Below are positions 11,261 to 22,779 of a DNA stretch of 64,000 nucleotides, one piece after another; position 1 is the stretch's first letter; every line of letters starts with the position of its first letter. A program made the translations under genes and the position numbers. The stretch spans positions 106,670,877-106,734,876 of the forward strand of contig CM038049.1 in NCBI GenBank assembly GCA_021397845.1, given 5' to 3'. Below the pieces are notes generated by a model that did no database searches, was not told where the DNA came from, and saw only the letters and a program-made list of their open reading frames with translations. This DNA is from Areca catechu (lineage: Eukaryota > Streptophyta > Magnoliopsida > Arecales > Arecaceae).

Positions 11261-12410
11261 CTCCATCTCAGATCGCATGGCTCCAAGCCATGCCTCAAAG
11301 TCAGATCTCTGAAGTGCATCCATATATGTGATCAGATCCTCATCGTTCTCGTCGAGCTCAATGGGATCATCGTCCCGGACCAAGAAATCATAGTATCTGT
11401 CCGGTTGATGTGGTACTATACCGGATCTCCAAATAATGGGTTCCGGGTGTGATCCAATCATAGCTGGCTCTATGATGTCCTTAGAGTGTGCAGGTTCTTC
11501 TACTAGTTGAACTTCACCAAGTTCAATCTTAGAGGCTACAATTCCTTCTCCAAAGAACTCCTTTTACAAAAAGATAGCCCTAAGAGCAACAAACACTTTC
11601 TGTTCATCCTCCAAGTAGAAGAAATACCCTTTTGTTTCCTTAGGATACCCAATAAACAGGCATCGATCAGACCTAGGACCAAGTTTATCTGAGTTTACAT
11701 GCTTTACATAAGCCAGACAATCCCAGACCCGAAGGTGTGAAATTGAGGGCTTACATCCAGTCCATAACTATATGGAGTGGAGACAACATCCTTACTCGGA
11801 ACATCATTCAGCAAGTAACAAGCTGTCTCAAGTGCATATTCCTAGAAGGACAGTGGTAGAAGCCCATCATGGATCGAACCATGTCTAACAGGGTTCGATT
11901 CCTCCTTTCGGACACACCATTCAATTGGGGTGTTCCTGGAGGAGTCCATTGAGAGAGAATCCCATTCTCCTCAAGATATGTAATGAACTCACCAGATAGG
12001 TATTCACCACCTCGATCAGATCGAAGGGTTTTAATACTCTTTCTAGTTTGTTTCTCCACTTCATTACGATATATCGTTTGAAAATTTCAAACGACTCAGA
12101 TTTTTGTCTCATTAAGTAGACATAACCATACCTTGAGAGATCGTTTATAAATGTAATGAAATATCTGTATCCACCTCTGGTACTAACTATCATGGGTCCA
12201 CATACATCAATATGTTTGAGACTCAGAAGTTCTGTATCTCGTTCACCTTTTCCAGTAAAAGGTGACTTTTCATTTTACCAAGCAAATAGGATTCACAAGA
12301 GGGCAGTGAGTCAGAATCACTAACCTTGAGGAGGCCTTCTCCTCGCAACTTGTTTATCCTATTCTCGTTAATATGACCTAGCCTACAGTGCCATAGATAC
12401 AAGTCACTGA
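11237..12410 (-). pseudogene. Copia integrase, element A
   Basis: The zinc-binding start is near 12330-12410 (WHCRLGH with ENRINKLRGEG). The core reads YRYFITFINDLSRYGYVYLM (near 12120-12180), LRSDRGGEYLSG, which carries the second catalytic Asp (near 12000-12035), and NGVSERRNRTLLDMVRSMMG with the catalytic Glu (near 11865-11920). Downstream is the conserved tail up to the acidic DPIELDENDEDLITYMDALQ block (near 11310-11370) that leads into RT. A deletion or shift near 11800-11850 removes part of the post-core region. Several stops are present. Confidence 0.85.
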
Positions 12411-13009
12411 CATTTTATATCCTTGGGCATTTGCTAGACGTGTACATTACATTAACAGGCCATGACAAAAATAGAGAAATTACAAGGTTTTATAATATAA
12501 ATACCTTGTCCAGCATTCTGTTGCTTTTCCTTCCTTGGCCTATTAGGGTCTAAGGATGCCTGATAAAGAGAACAGTTCCTCTTCCAGTGTCCCTACTTCT
12601 TATAATAGAAGCACTCTGCACTAGCTTGATCAGCTTTTACTTTCTTGGTCTAACTAGGGCCAGGAGCACTCTGCACCTTCTTTCACTTACCTTTCTTCTT
12701 CCCTTTTTTGAAGGAACGACGACCTCTAAAACCTCCCACTAAATTCACCACCCCTTTATTTAGTTGGTGGTCCTTCTCATAAGTCTTCAGCAATCCCATC
12801 AAACCATGGTAACTGACTGCGACTTATTCATTCTATAATGATCAAGAAAGTCAAGATAGGAAGAGGGTAGAGAATTCAGGATCGCATCCTTGCCAAGTTG
12901 CTCATTCAAGGGACATCCGAGCTTGCCTAATCGTTCGATCATCTCGATCATGTACAATACATGATCAGTAACCGAATCGCCATTCCGTATTTTGGCATTG
13001 TAGATGGCA
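12411..13009 (-). pseudogene. gag: C-terminal part of copia Gag with damaged zinc knuckle, element A
   Basis: The minus strand at 12840-13009 reads SCAIYNAKIRNG, DHVLYMIEMIE and GKDAILNSLPSSYL, as in B. The zinc knuckle lies near 12565-12606: CFYYKK, stop, GHWKRNC. The second Cys is now Tyr and Arg is a stop, so it cannot bind zinc. After KPCNFSIF (near 12485) the sequence jumps directly to SWPVNVMYT, deleting the protease region of roughly 330-340 bases compared with B. Confidence 0.85.
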
Positions 13010-13385
13010 CAAGATGTTGGGAATTGTGTCCCAAAGCCAATTGCCTAGGCTGTAGGCGATTGAGCTGAGTATTGTACTCTTTGTATGAATTAATAAATAT
13101 TATTTTTTGCAGCTCATCACATTCTTACTTTTCCCTGTAATGAACTCTTTTTCATGTGATTAAGTCCTTAGGACTACACTGACTTCGATATAGAGAGGAT
13201 ATATCGAGTAGTCCTTAAACCAGGTTCACGATCAAATGATACATTATACTGGACGGTAATGTATCAAGTGTAGGTTGTTGTGGTTCATATCGTTTGGTTA
13301 TTCTCTTGACTAAAAGAGTGTGGTGATACTGATATGATCTACAAGTGGGATATATGATATCTCATTGAACGTGACTCTATGTAGC

Positions 13386-14843
13386 TGGTGCGGGACGGGC
13401 CAACAAACCCTAGACCTAAGAAAAATTACTTTGGGATCGTTGATCGTTAAAAAACGATCACTAGATTAGGGTTGTCCAATTTAAATAAAGTAGATCTAAT
13501 TAAATAAAACAAACCAGCAATTAATTGGGTCAAGTTATCAAAGTGGATCTCACCCGAAAGCTTGGAATTTCATGAATCTTGGAAGAGGGAGATCGTCTAG
13601 AGGTCGTCCAAAATCCGGACCAGAGGTTCACGAGCGAGAAGGATCAGAAGCCGTCAGACCTAGAACACTAAAGAAAATAAATAATGTATCAATTCCAAAT
13701 CAAATAGAAATTAATTTAGCCCTAATGCTCTAAGATTTGTGTGCTCTGAGATCTGTGTGCTCTAGGATCCATGTACTTTAGGATCCGTGTGCTCTGGGAT
13801 CCATGCCGTGCAGAAATCGGTAGCAGAGAATGTGAATGCTTTCATGTTTGTGTTGTCTTTCTTCCTTTGGTCTGATGTAGGAGAGAACAGGGGAGGCCGA
13901 AGGCCTTGCGGCTGGGTTCACCAGCGATGGTGTTGGGTGGCGGACGGTGGAGATCGGCTAGAGGGAGGGAGATCCGGTGGTAGGGGAGAGGGCTTTCATC
14001 TGCGGTCATGTGGTGGCCTTGACAGCAGTCATTGGTGGTTGTGGAGGGCATGGCTACGGGCCGTGCGATGGCCGTGCCGAATAGGGATGGCTTCAGAGAG
14101 GCAGATCCGGCGGGAGAGTCGACCATGGTCGGCCGACAGCAGGGAGGCGATTTTTAGGCAGCTTCCGATCAGTGGCTTCACGGGAGGACTTCGGCTACAG
14201 TGGATCGGAGAAGAGACGGTGCGGAGGGGTAGCAGTGGATCGATTTGGGGTGGTCGGTGTTTATCAGGAACTGGTTGGGGATGGGATCAATCGGTAGGGG
14301 CGAAGGCACCTTGGTCGGTGCTATGGGAGTCACGGTAGTTGATTCACGGGTTGGACGGAGAAAAAAAATAATAGAGATAAAGGAGAGAGGAGGAATAAGA
14401 TGGGGGAATAAGAATAGAAGAATAAGAGTCCAAGGAGAAGAAGCACTAGAGAGAGGGAAGAAAACCCAGAAAGAAGAAGAAGGGAAGAACCAGAAGAGAG
14501 AAGAAGGGAGGGGGGGAAAATTGGGACACACCCTGATTTTTTTTCTCAAAATATTCTTTGCTCTATTTTATTCGATGACAAAAGTTTCTTAAATAAACTA
14601 AGAAAACAACCGATAAAACTAAATCCCTAAACAATCTCAAAGTAATCGGAACTATAAGAGATTCCGATAACTCCAAATACAAATAAGAAACTAATCTCTG
14701 ATTCGGAGATATCCCAAATCCCACGTACACCCATATAAAATAAATACATCAAGATACATCAAGATTCATGCTGGTCTGGCACCAAGATCTGGACTGGACT
14801 AGCTGGAATCTGGGCTGGCTGGATCTGCTCAATGTCCCCATCA
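13386..14843 (-). repeat. 3' LTR of element C
   Basis: On the minus strand it starts TGATGGGGACATTG (at 14843) and ends GTCCCGCACCA (at 13386). A GC-rich middle (13860-14340) and a purine-rich stretch (14340-14520) create long spurious open frames on both strands. They are present equally in the other LTR and have no domain. A TATA-like ATTTTATATGGG on the minus strand near 14732 may be its promoter. Confidence 0.9.
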
Positions 14844-14855
14844 TTTTCCCTGTGT
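14844..14855 (-). other. Polypurine tract of element C
   Basis: Minus-strand ACAGGGAAAA directly precedes the LTR start TGATGGGG. The upstream GTCGAGTTCT is the same block that precedes the LTR in K1, D and F. Confidence 0.65.
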
Positions 14856-15240
14856 TGTAGAGAACTCGACTCCGTCGAGTCAGGCTGGAGGTGCTCAAAT
14901 AGATTTGGATCAATGTTCTGTAGCTCCTCTTCAGTAATCTAGGAGTCCTCTAACTTCGGTCTACCTCGCCAGTAAACCAGGTAGCGGTAGCAATTTTGAC
15001 TCCTCGAAGACTTGATCTTCTCATCCAAAATTCGTTCAATCACATCGTGCTTTCCTCTCATTTGGACTGGTCTGCTCTCAAGAAGAGGGTCACTCTCAAA
15101 AGATGATGCAGGCTCAAATAGATCACCAGGTGTCAATGCTAGTTCTTCATATTCAATTAGATCCAAAATATTGATCAAATTAACTCCAAATTATTTTTCA
15201 GCTCTAGACTCATGGTCACATTCTTCATAGGCATCGGCTA
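14844..15240 (-). pseudogene. Integrase-tail linker and chromodomain, element C
   Basis: The sequence resumes with NLINILDLIEYEE, equivalent to the FNVSDLVEYKE of D, then a Glu/Ser linker, then the chromodomain DVIERILDEKIKSSRSQN, YRYLVYWRGRP, EDS, a stop where Trp is usual (tag, near 14940), ITEEELQNIDPNLFEHL. This is the CR-type chromodomain of chromovirus integrases. Nothing of the integrase core or of the preceding KKLHAR-GPF segment is present, so this is the shortest tail of the four related elements in the window. Confidence 0.82.
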
Positions 15241-15269
15241 ATCTTGGGTCAACAGTGTATATTTCCTCT

Positions 15270-16438
15270 TCAAGGACATCACCTAGATCTTCTTGTTCTT
15301 AAAGTGCCCCTATATGCAAGCTTTTAAACGGACATTGGCTAGCCACATGACCTATTCCATTACACCTAAAGCAGTGGATCTTAGAGCTACTTCCTCAGAA
15401 AGTCTCTCCTATAATCCCTTTTCCTTTGTCATCTCTCTTAATTGGTGGGGTTGTAAACGGGGGTCAGCTACCAGGGGTCTGACTAATGTTAGGCTGTGGA
15501 CCAGTTGGAGCTTGATTCATGCTAGGCCTTGAATCTAAAATTCCTGGTCTAGAGGGTTAAGGTCTACGTGTGATAGACATCTGCTTAAATCTTTCATAGT
15601 CCTGGGCTAATTGATATTCTTGTTCTAGACTATAAACCTCTATCAAAAATAGTTCCTTTTGAATGTCTACTCTCAGACCAGCTCTAAACTGAGATAAAGT
15701 GACAGATGGGTCTTCATTCACATTACATCGCATAAGATATTCATCAAATTTATCGATGTAATCATTTACAGATCTGGTTCCTTGGGTCAACCTTTGCCAT
15801 TGGTCTAGGAGTCGCTGTTGATAAGATGTAGGAAGATACTTCTCTCGAAGCTTATCCTTCATCTCATCCTATGTTCCAATGGGGTCCTATCTCCTATGAG
15901 TAGCTAATCTCTGGACGTTGTGCCAATATAATTTATCCTATCCTAACAATCTCATTTGGGCAAACCTAACTTTCGTATCCTCAATCATGTCATACCAAGT
16001 GAAATAGTGGTCCATATCAGCTTCCCAGTCAATGTATTCTTTGGGGTCCAGGCGACCCACAAAACTTGGGGCTTCAACCTTAATACTCCTCATGATTCAT
16101 TCATCTTGATCAATTGGGTTGCGATAAGGTCTAAATGTTTGATCAAACCCTGGGTAGTCATGTCGATCCCTAGGATTAGGTCGAAGGATACGAGTACGAC
16201 CACTATCATAACCCGGGTAGTCATTTCGATCTCTAGGATCTCTAGGGTCTGTAACTCTAGGATCTGCAACTCTAGGATCTGTAACTCTAGATGAAGAGTT
16301 CCTAATAGGGTAATTGGTGTTCACTAGTTGTTCATCTTTAAGAGCTCCTACCCTTGCATCTAAAGATCCAAACTTACTATCACTTGCTTCGAGTTTACCC
16401 ATGATTCCTTGGAGGGCAGTTTCTAAACTAGGATCCAT
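15270..16438 (-). pseudogene. gag: Gag of element C (broken)
   Basis: The start is the ATG at 16436-16438 (MDPSLETALQGIMGKLE), followed by a short coiled coil, then a repeated TDPRVADPRVTDPRD Arg/Asp-rich linker. The capsid region follows in broken frames (FVGRLDPKEYIDWEADM near 16025-16080, then the open block 15557-15862 with YLPTSYQQRLLDQWQRL and FRAGLRVDIQKE). The zinc knuckle CFRCNGIGHVASQC is at about 15331-15372, then an acidic tail. Stops lie near 16095, 15955, 15900, 15870 and 15555. Length and order are typical for chromovirus Gag. Confidence 0.85.
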
Positions 16439-16534
16439 TTTGTTATCTAAGGAAGAATGTTCTGATTGATACTTGATTCCTGACCTAGTTGTAATGCAAA
16501 ATTAAAATTGGAATTGACCCTAACCTATCCTATT

Positions 16535-16546
16535 GCTCTGATACCA
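16535..16546 (-). other. Primer-binding site of element C (tRNA-iMet)
   Basis: Minus-strand TGGTATCAGAGC, a full 12-base match to the usual initiator-Met primer site, lies four bases after the LTR end at 16551. It fixes the element's orientation. Confidence 0.9.
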
Positions 16547-16550
16547 AGAC

Positions 16551-18001
16551 TGGTGCAGGACAGGCCGACAAACCCTAGACCTAAGGAAAATTACTTTGGG
16601 ACCGTTGATCGTTAAGAAACGATCACTAGATTAGGGTTGTCCAATTTAAATAAAGTAGATCTAATTAAATAAAACAAACCAGCAATTAATTGGGTCAGGT
16701 TATCAAAGTGGATCTTACCCAAAAGCATGGAATTTCACAAATCTTGGAAGAGGGAGATCGTCTAGAGGTCATCCAAAATCCGGAACAGAGGTTCGTGAGC
16801 GAGAAGGATCAGAAGTCACCGGACCTAGAACACCAAAGAAAACAAATAATGTATCAATTCCAAATCAAATAGATATTAATTTAACCCCAATGCTCTAAGA
16901 TCCGTGTGCCATGGGATTCATGCACTTTGGGATCCTGTGCTCTGGGATCCATGCTGTGCAGAAATCGACAGCAGAGAACGTGAATGCTTTCACGTTCGTG
17001 TTGCCTTTCTTCCTTTGGTCTGATAAAGGGGAGAATAGGGGAGGCCGAAGGCCTTGCGACTGGGTTTGCCGGCGACGGTGCTGGGCGGTGGATGGTGGAG
17101 ATCGACTGGAGGGAGGGAGATCCGGTGGCAGGGGCGAGGGCTTTCATTTGCGGTCATGCAGTGGCCTCGGTAGCAGTCATTGGCGGTCATGGAGGGCATG
17201 GCTGCGGGATGTGCGGTGGCCATGCGGAATAGGGACGGCTTCGAAGAGGCAGATCCGACAGGATCTTGCCGACGGGAGAGTCGACCACGATCGGCCGGCA
17301 GCAGGGAGGTGATTTTTAGGTGGCTTCTGGTCAGTGGCTTCATGGGAGGACTTCGGTTGTAGTGGATTAGAGAAGAGACAGTGCATAAGGGCAGCGATGG
17401 ATCGATTTGGGGTGACCGGTATCCGTCAGGAACCGATTGGGGATGGGATCGGCTGGCAGGGGCGGAGGCACCTTGGTCGGTGCTGTGGGAGTCATGGCAG
17501 TTGATTCACGGGTTGGACGAAGAAAGGAAATAACAGAGATAAAGGAGAGAGGAGGAATAAGATGGTGGAATAAGAATAGAAGAATAAGAGTCCAAGGAGA
17601 AGAAGCACCAGAGAGAGGGAAGAAAACCCAGAAAGAAGAAGGAGAGAACCAGAAGAGAGAAGAAGGGAGGGGGGAAAATCGGGACACACCCTGATTTTTT
17701 TTCTCAAAATATTCTTTGCTCCATTTTATTCGATGACAAAAGTTTCTAAAATAAACTAAGAAAACAACCGATAAAACAAAATCCCTAAACAATCTTAAAG
17801 TAATTGGAACTATAAGAGATTTCAATAACTCCAAATACAAATAAGAAACTAATCTCCGATTCGGAGATATCCCAAATCCTATGTACACCTATGTAAAATA
17901 AATACATCAAGATACATCAAGATTCGTGCTGGGCTGCCCCCGAGATCTAGACTAGACTAGCTGGAATCTGGGCTAGCTGGATCTGCTCAATGTCCCCATC
18001 A
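16551..18001 (-). repeat. 5' LTR of element C
   Basis: Colinear with 13386-14843 and next to the PBS. Starts TGATGGGGAC at 18001 and ends GTCCTGCACCA at 16551. The adjacent gtagc at 18002 is the TSD. It carries the element's promoter; the likely TATA is near 17895 on the minus strand. No gene is present. Confidence 0.92.
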
Positions 18002-19876
18002 GTAGCCCCTTTCTGCCTAAGGGATACACATGATTGGATATGGGTATATGTGTCCCTTTGACTTGAGATCATCATGGTAACTTGCAAGCAACTCCCTATG
18101 CTTTGGTGCCAGACTACCCGAATTTCTAATCTGGTGATGGAAGGTTTCTAGGTACAAGCAAGTACTTATAGAGTAGTGGTGGACCAAGATGGAATTGACC
18201 TTTCCAAATAGTTTGGATTGACTGTCTCGCAGTGTCTCAATTTAGCAAATCCTCGACCGGGGTAGTCCTAGTGAGGAGTCACTGGACTTGCGAGGTTGAG
18301 ACATATTATAGATTGACTCAGCTAGGATTGGCAGTCTAATCCTAGGCCATCCTGAGCATTGGAGGTCAAAGGGATGAATTATACGGTAACCATATACCAG
18401 AGGTTCGATTGATTGCTCCCGCATCTTCGACCTATCCGGACGTCGGGATCCATTGCTAGATGGTATCTTGTGCTGGTACTGGAATTGTTCCAGTGCTATC
18501 GCCTAGGTTTGAACCTATGAGGTCACATACCACAGAGGATTTCTCCCTGATCCAGGTATAGACTTATGATTAGGAATCATTTTGGTAATGGTTTGATTGA
18601 GCACACTTTGGATTGACCCAGTTTTGAGTCGATCAGAATTTGTTCGGGTCCACCGGGAATTGTTTCTAGGTGACCGGGACTTGACCAAGCCTTTCATTAA
18701 TTAGATTTTGATCTAATTATTTTGTGAACCAGTTTTGAACCGATTTGGGATTTTTTAAACCCATTGTGAACCGGTTTTGACCAATCCACATGGTAATTGA
18801 AGTCTTAGGCGAACATGGGTTTTTAGGTGTCTCTTCCTCTCCCATTTCACTCGATTTTTGTTGAAATTAAACCACAAAATTATGGCCCTTCATTGCTTTT
18901 TTCAAGACAAATTTGATTCGTCCTGTAACCTGTTGCCTTCTCGTATTCTCAGCAGGTCCCCTCGGCTCCCATATCAGCATTTTCTTTGTTTCACACTGAT
19001 TTATTTATGGGCTGTGAAAATGCTGAGATTGCAGGTTGTTTTAGAGAGCTTCCATCCATGATTTTGGAGCTGAGTCTTTGTGAGAGATTGGGAGAGAGTC
19101 TTCTTAATTCCCTGTTACTGTTGGTGCTCAAAAGGTGGAAGATAGCATTGTTTTGGAGAAAACAACAACAGAACAGAGTGTTATGTTCTTCTTCCCTCCT
19201 ACCGTTTCAAGGTTTTCCAGTGACTAGCATCGCGCGAGAAGCCGGGTCAGAGGAAGCCCAGGCATATCCTCCCTCTAGATGGTGTTCTCTTGAGCACCTA
19301 AGAGCCGCTTCAACCTCCATAGCTGCTGGTCTTCTTTGCTCTATTTTTTTTTATTGTAGAATTCTTGTTCTAAAATTTCTAGGTGAAAGGACTTCGGCAA
19401 AGTTGGAAGATTGATCCACTTACCTCTCCATTGAAGCTAGTTCCATCAAGATTTTGCCTTGCTTTTGGTGTAGGAGGAAAGACCAAAAGATTCCCATTTT
19501 TGTTTTGGGTTTGCTGCATTTTGAAGAGAGAAAGAAAAGCTCTTCAATTGGTTGCTGGAAGAAGAAGACTGTAATAAGGTTAATCCAGATATTCCAGCTA
19601 TTCCAGTGTTTTCCCTATTTTATTCCAAGCAGGAATAAGGTAAAATTTGTAATTTTATTTTTCATGCATGCCTAGATCTAGGTTTATTAAATTGTTTATA
19701 AATATTACATGCCCACTTCATGCCTTCTTTTGCTTGTATATGTTTCTTGAATATGTTAGATCCTGTGCGGAGTAGGTTTTTTTCGCTGTTATTTTAAAAT
19801 TATTTTAAAATACATACCTACTCCTTGCCATGTTGCATGCTTAGTGTAGGCACTTGCAACCCAATTTTACTTTCAG

Positions 19877-19888
19877 TGATATCAGAGC
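19877..19888 (+). other. Primer-binding site of copia element B
   Basis: TGATATCAGAGC, one base different from TGGTATCAGAGC (tRNA-iMet), directly after the LTR end ACTTTCA plus one base. Confidence 0.85.
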
Positions 19889-21475
19889 TAGGTTCTGGTG
19901 TAACATATCTTGATTGCATGTATAGTAGATTAAAATGTTTAATCATTTTATATGTATCTGTATCTTAATCATAGGGTATGATTAGATAGTACTTTTAGAA
20001 ACCTAGTTGAGACCTTCACCATGACCGTGTGTCTTTGGCATGATGCGGTTCATCTGTGTTGGCCTCTTTAGAAGGATCCTTTAAGGAAATCAAAGGAATT
20101 AAAATTATTTTAATTCAGATACATTTTTGGCATGTCTTATAAATTTCTTTTTGGCAATGTAATATTTATAAAAGAATATAACTAGATATGATGCATGAAT
20201 TGATATGTAAAGGAGTTTTACATGTTTTAATTAAAATTATTTTAATTAAATTATTGGCTTATATTCAAACAATTTTGAATTGTATGATTAAATTAAATGA
20301 CAAGTTAACTTAGGATTTATGAAACCTAATGTCATTTAAATAAGCCAATTGGGTTAATTGGGTTAGCTGTCTAATTGGATCCATAGTTTGGGTTAGACCT
20401 ATGTTTAGTTAAATTGGATTATAAGAAGACTAATCAAAAGTTGATTAAGGTCCTTCTTTTAGAACTATCTAATAGTTAGATAAGTTAGTCCATTCATCTA
20501 AAATGGATCTAATTAGTGGCTCCATGAAAGCCCGAGTCCTTAGGCTAGTCTGATCGAGTCTGGTAAACCGGTTGGTGTCGAAGTAGGTTTGGCATTGCGA
20601 TCATGGTTGTATGAGGCTACCTCTTTCCTGGCCAACTTGAGTGGTGTCTAGGAAAGATGGTTAATGGCGGATACTCATCCATGATCTCACCTACCTGGCC
20701 AGTCGAGTCGACCAGAACTGATTAGAAAAGCTCATTGACTCGAGTTAACCCATGTCACCCAGGTTGATCAGTCTGACTGATCAGTAGGTGCCCATGGATC
20801 AATTGTTGAATTGATTCAACCCTCCTAAAAACTGATTTGTTCAGTGGGAGGATGATCCATGTTCTTCTCTTATTCATCTATCATAACCTAAAATCCTCTA
20901 AAATTATTAGGTCCTGAAAAAGACTAAGTCAAAGAGTTGATGGTGTCTTAGCCTTCCATTAAGTGGGTTAGTGATGTGTCCTTTAACTTGGTGTTCATCG
21001 ACAGTTCCATAGAATGGGTGTGCATCCGATTACTAGAATTACTCTCTCATAGATGATGGTTCAGTGCAACCTTCTTAACAGTGATCAGGTGAGCCGACCA
21101 TAGTCGGGCTTGGTCATTCATTGGCTGGAAGTATTGGATTTATCATGTTAATGGTTGGACCTAACTGAAGACCCACAATAGGAGGCCCCTAGGCCGATTG
21201 GGGTGCTCTCTAGGGCAAAATAAATTACTGGAAGTTGCTTACGGAAGCAATTGGTTGGTGACCCTACCGTTAGGCACGTATGGGTGAGCTGGCCATAGTC
21301 GGGCTCATACGTGGTCTATTAGATTTCAGTACCCACTTTGAAATAGTGATTTCACAGATTAGAGTTAGAGACTCCCAATCTGAAAAATTAGTGGGAGAGA
21401 CCTTTAGACTAAAGTCCAAGTCTTTTGGTTAATTGATTAATTCATACTCTAATATGGTATTGTTTCTCCTTTCAG
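19889..21475 (+). other. Leader of copia element B, no gene
   Basis: About 1.6 kb of untranslated leader between PBS and Gag. Frames are short. It is homologous to 37191-38380 on the minus strand (element A). A pyrimidine stretch ending tttctcctttcag directly before the Gag ATG looks like a plant 3' splice site. Confidence 0.7.
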
Positions 21476-22340
21476 ATGTCTTTAAATCTTTCGCTCTGGT
21501 CACTTCTCGATAACAAGAAGTTGAAGGGTCACAACTTTGATAGCTAGTATCGAAAGTTGAGGATTGTCTTGGAGCATGAACGGATCCTTTATGTGATAAC
21601 GGATCCAACACCTGAAATCCCCTCTGCCAATGCTTGGAGTTCAATCAGGGACACTTATCAAAAGTGGATTTCTGATCGGACTACTGTCTGATGCATTATG
21701 CTAGCGGCTATGAACGATGAGTTTAGTCGCAAGTTCGAGGAAGCCCAACCTGTTGAGATCCTTCAAAAGTTGAAGCAATCTTTCGGCACATCAAATAATG
21801 TAAAGTGGTACAAAGTATCTTGTACCATCTACAACGCCAAGATGTCGAATGGTGGTTCTGTCACTGATCATGTATTATACATGATCGAGCTGATTGAAAA
21901 GTTGGGCAAACTCGGATGTCCCTTGCACGAGCAGCTCGGCAAGGATGCGATCTTGAATTCTCTACCCTCCTCCTATCTTGACTTTCTCGACATTACAAAA
22001 TGAACAAGCCTACAGTTAATTACCATGGTTTGATGGGATTACTGCAGACTTACGAGAAAGACCACCAACTGAATAAGGGGGTGGTGAATTTAGTGGGAGT
22101 TCTAGAGGTCGTAGTCCCTTTAAGAAAGAGAAGAATAAAAGAAAGGGAAAGAAGGTGCTGAATGCTCCTGGCCCAAGTCAGACCAGGAAAGTGAAAGCTG
22201 ACCAATCTACTACAAAGTGCTTCTACTGCAAGAAGCGGGGACACTGGAAGAGGAATTGTCCTCTTTACCAAGCATCCCTAGATCCAAACAGGCCAAGAAA
22301 GGGAAAGCAACAGACTGCTGGACAAGGTATTTATATGATA
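21476..22340 (+). pseudogene. gag: Copia Gag, element B
   Basis: Gag starts at ATG 21476 (MSLNLSLWSLLDNKKLKG). A Trp codon is a stop near 21544, the capsid block follows (LRIVLEHERILYVI, SIRDTYQKWISD, a stop near 21690, then IMLAAMNDEFSRKFEE), and the open block 21698-22003 carries DHVLYMIELIEKLGKLG and AILNSLPSSYLDFL. A frameshift lies near 21995. The zinc knuckle CFYCKKRGHWKRNC (22218-22259) is intact, CX2CX4HX4C. It resembles the UBN2-type Gag of plant copia elements. Confidence 0.88.
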
Positions 22341-22779
22341 AAACCTTGTAATTTCTCTATTTGTGATACTACTAACTGGGTATTGGATATCGGTAGTCCT
22401 GTTCATGTTTGTAATTCATTACAAGGACTGCAGGTTAGCAAGAGATTCAAGGATGGGGAATAGTTCCTGAGCATTGGAAATGGAAATCGTGTTCCAGTAC
22501 TAGCGGTCGGAGTTCTGAGTCTTGTCTTTGAGTCCTGTACTGTCGAGTTAGTCGACTGTCATTACTGTCCTAGTTTCATTATGTGCATAATCTCTGTAGG
22601 CCTTTTGGCCAATTGTGGTTTTGAACTATCAATAAAAGGAGATATTTTCCAAGTTATTTTGAATAACTCTGTGATAATAAAAGCTAAGTTAAATAATGGC
22701 ATTTATGTACTATCATGGCCTGTTAGTGTAATGTACACACTAGCAAACGCCCAAGGTTAGAAAATGTCAGTGATCTGTA
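22341..22779 (+). pseudogene. Copia protease region, element B
   Basis: The active site reads NWVLDIGSPVHVC near 22374-22412. The usual D-T/S-G is D-I-G, so the residue after the catalytic Asp is changed. Downstream SIGNGNRVPVLAVG and the hydrophobic CHYCPSF block match the rest of a copia protease. In-frame stops near 22461 and 22758 break it. Element A lacks this whole region. Confidence 0.75.

Larger units (their letters stand above)
13386..18001 (-). mobile_element. Chromovirus-type gypsy element C, complete LTRs, pol deleted
   Basis: Two LTRs (13386-14843 and 16551-18001) flank a 1.7-kb internal region encoding broken Gag and a chromodomain tail only. The 5-bp TSD gtagc is at 13381-13385 and 18002-18006. 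The uninterrupted site is visible in B's 3' LTR. The PBS is complementary to tRNA-iMet. Protease, RT, RNase H and integrase core are absent: Gag's acidic tail runs straight into the integrase-tail linker. The first 190 bases of the two LTRs differ at roughly 13 positions. This is a non-autonomous element. Confidence 0.92.
13015..19875 (+). repeat. 5' LTR of copia element B, interrupted by element C
   Basis: The LTR is 13015-13385 plus 18007-19875. It begins TGTTGGGAATTGTG and ends TTTTACTTTCA. Removing element C and one TSD copy gives a sequence colinear with the uninterrupted 3' LTR (compare ...gtgtagcccctttctgcc at 34966). The total of 2240 bases equals the 3' LTR. No gene lies in it. Confidence 0.9.

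Noticed and set aside
13787..14592. Open frames of 115-183 codons on both strands near 14 kb
   Set aside because: They lie wholly inside the LTR of element C and recur, with changes and stops, in its other LTR at 16911-17694. No domain and no conservation of the frame.
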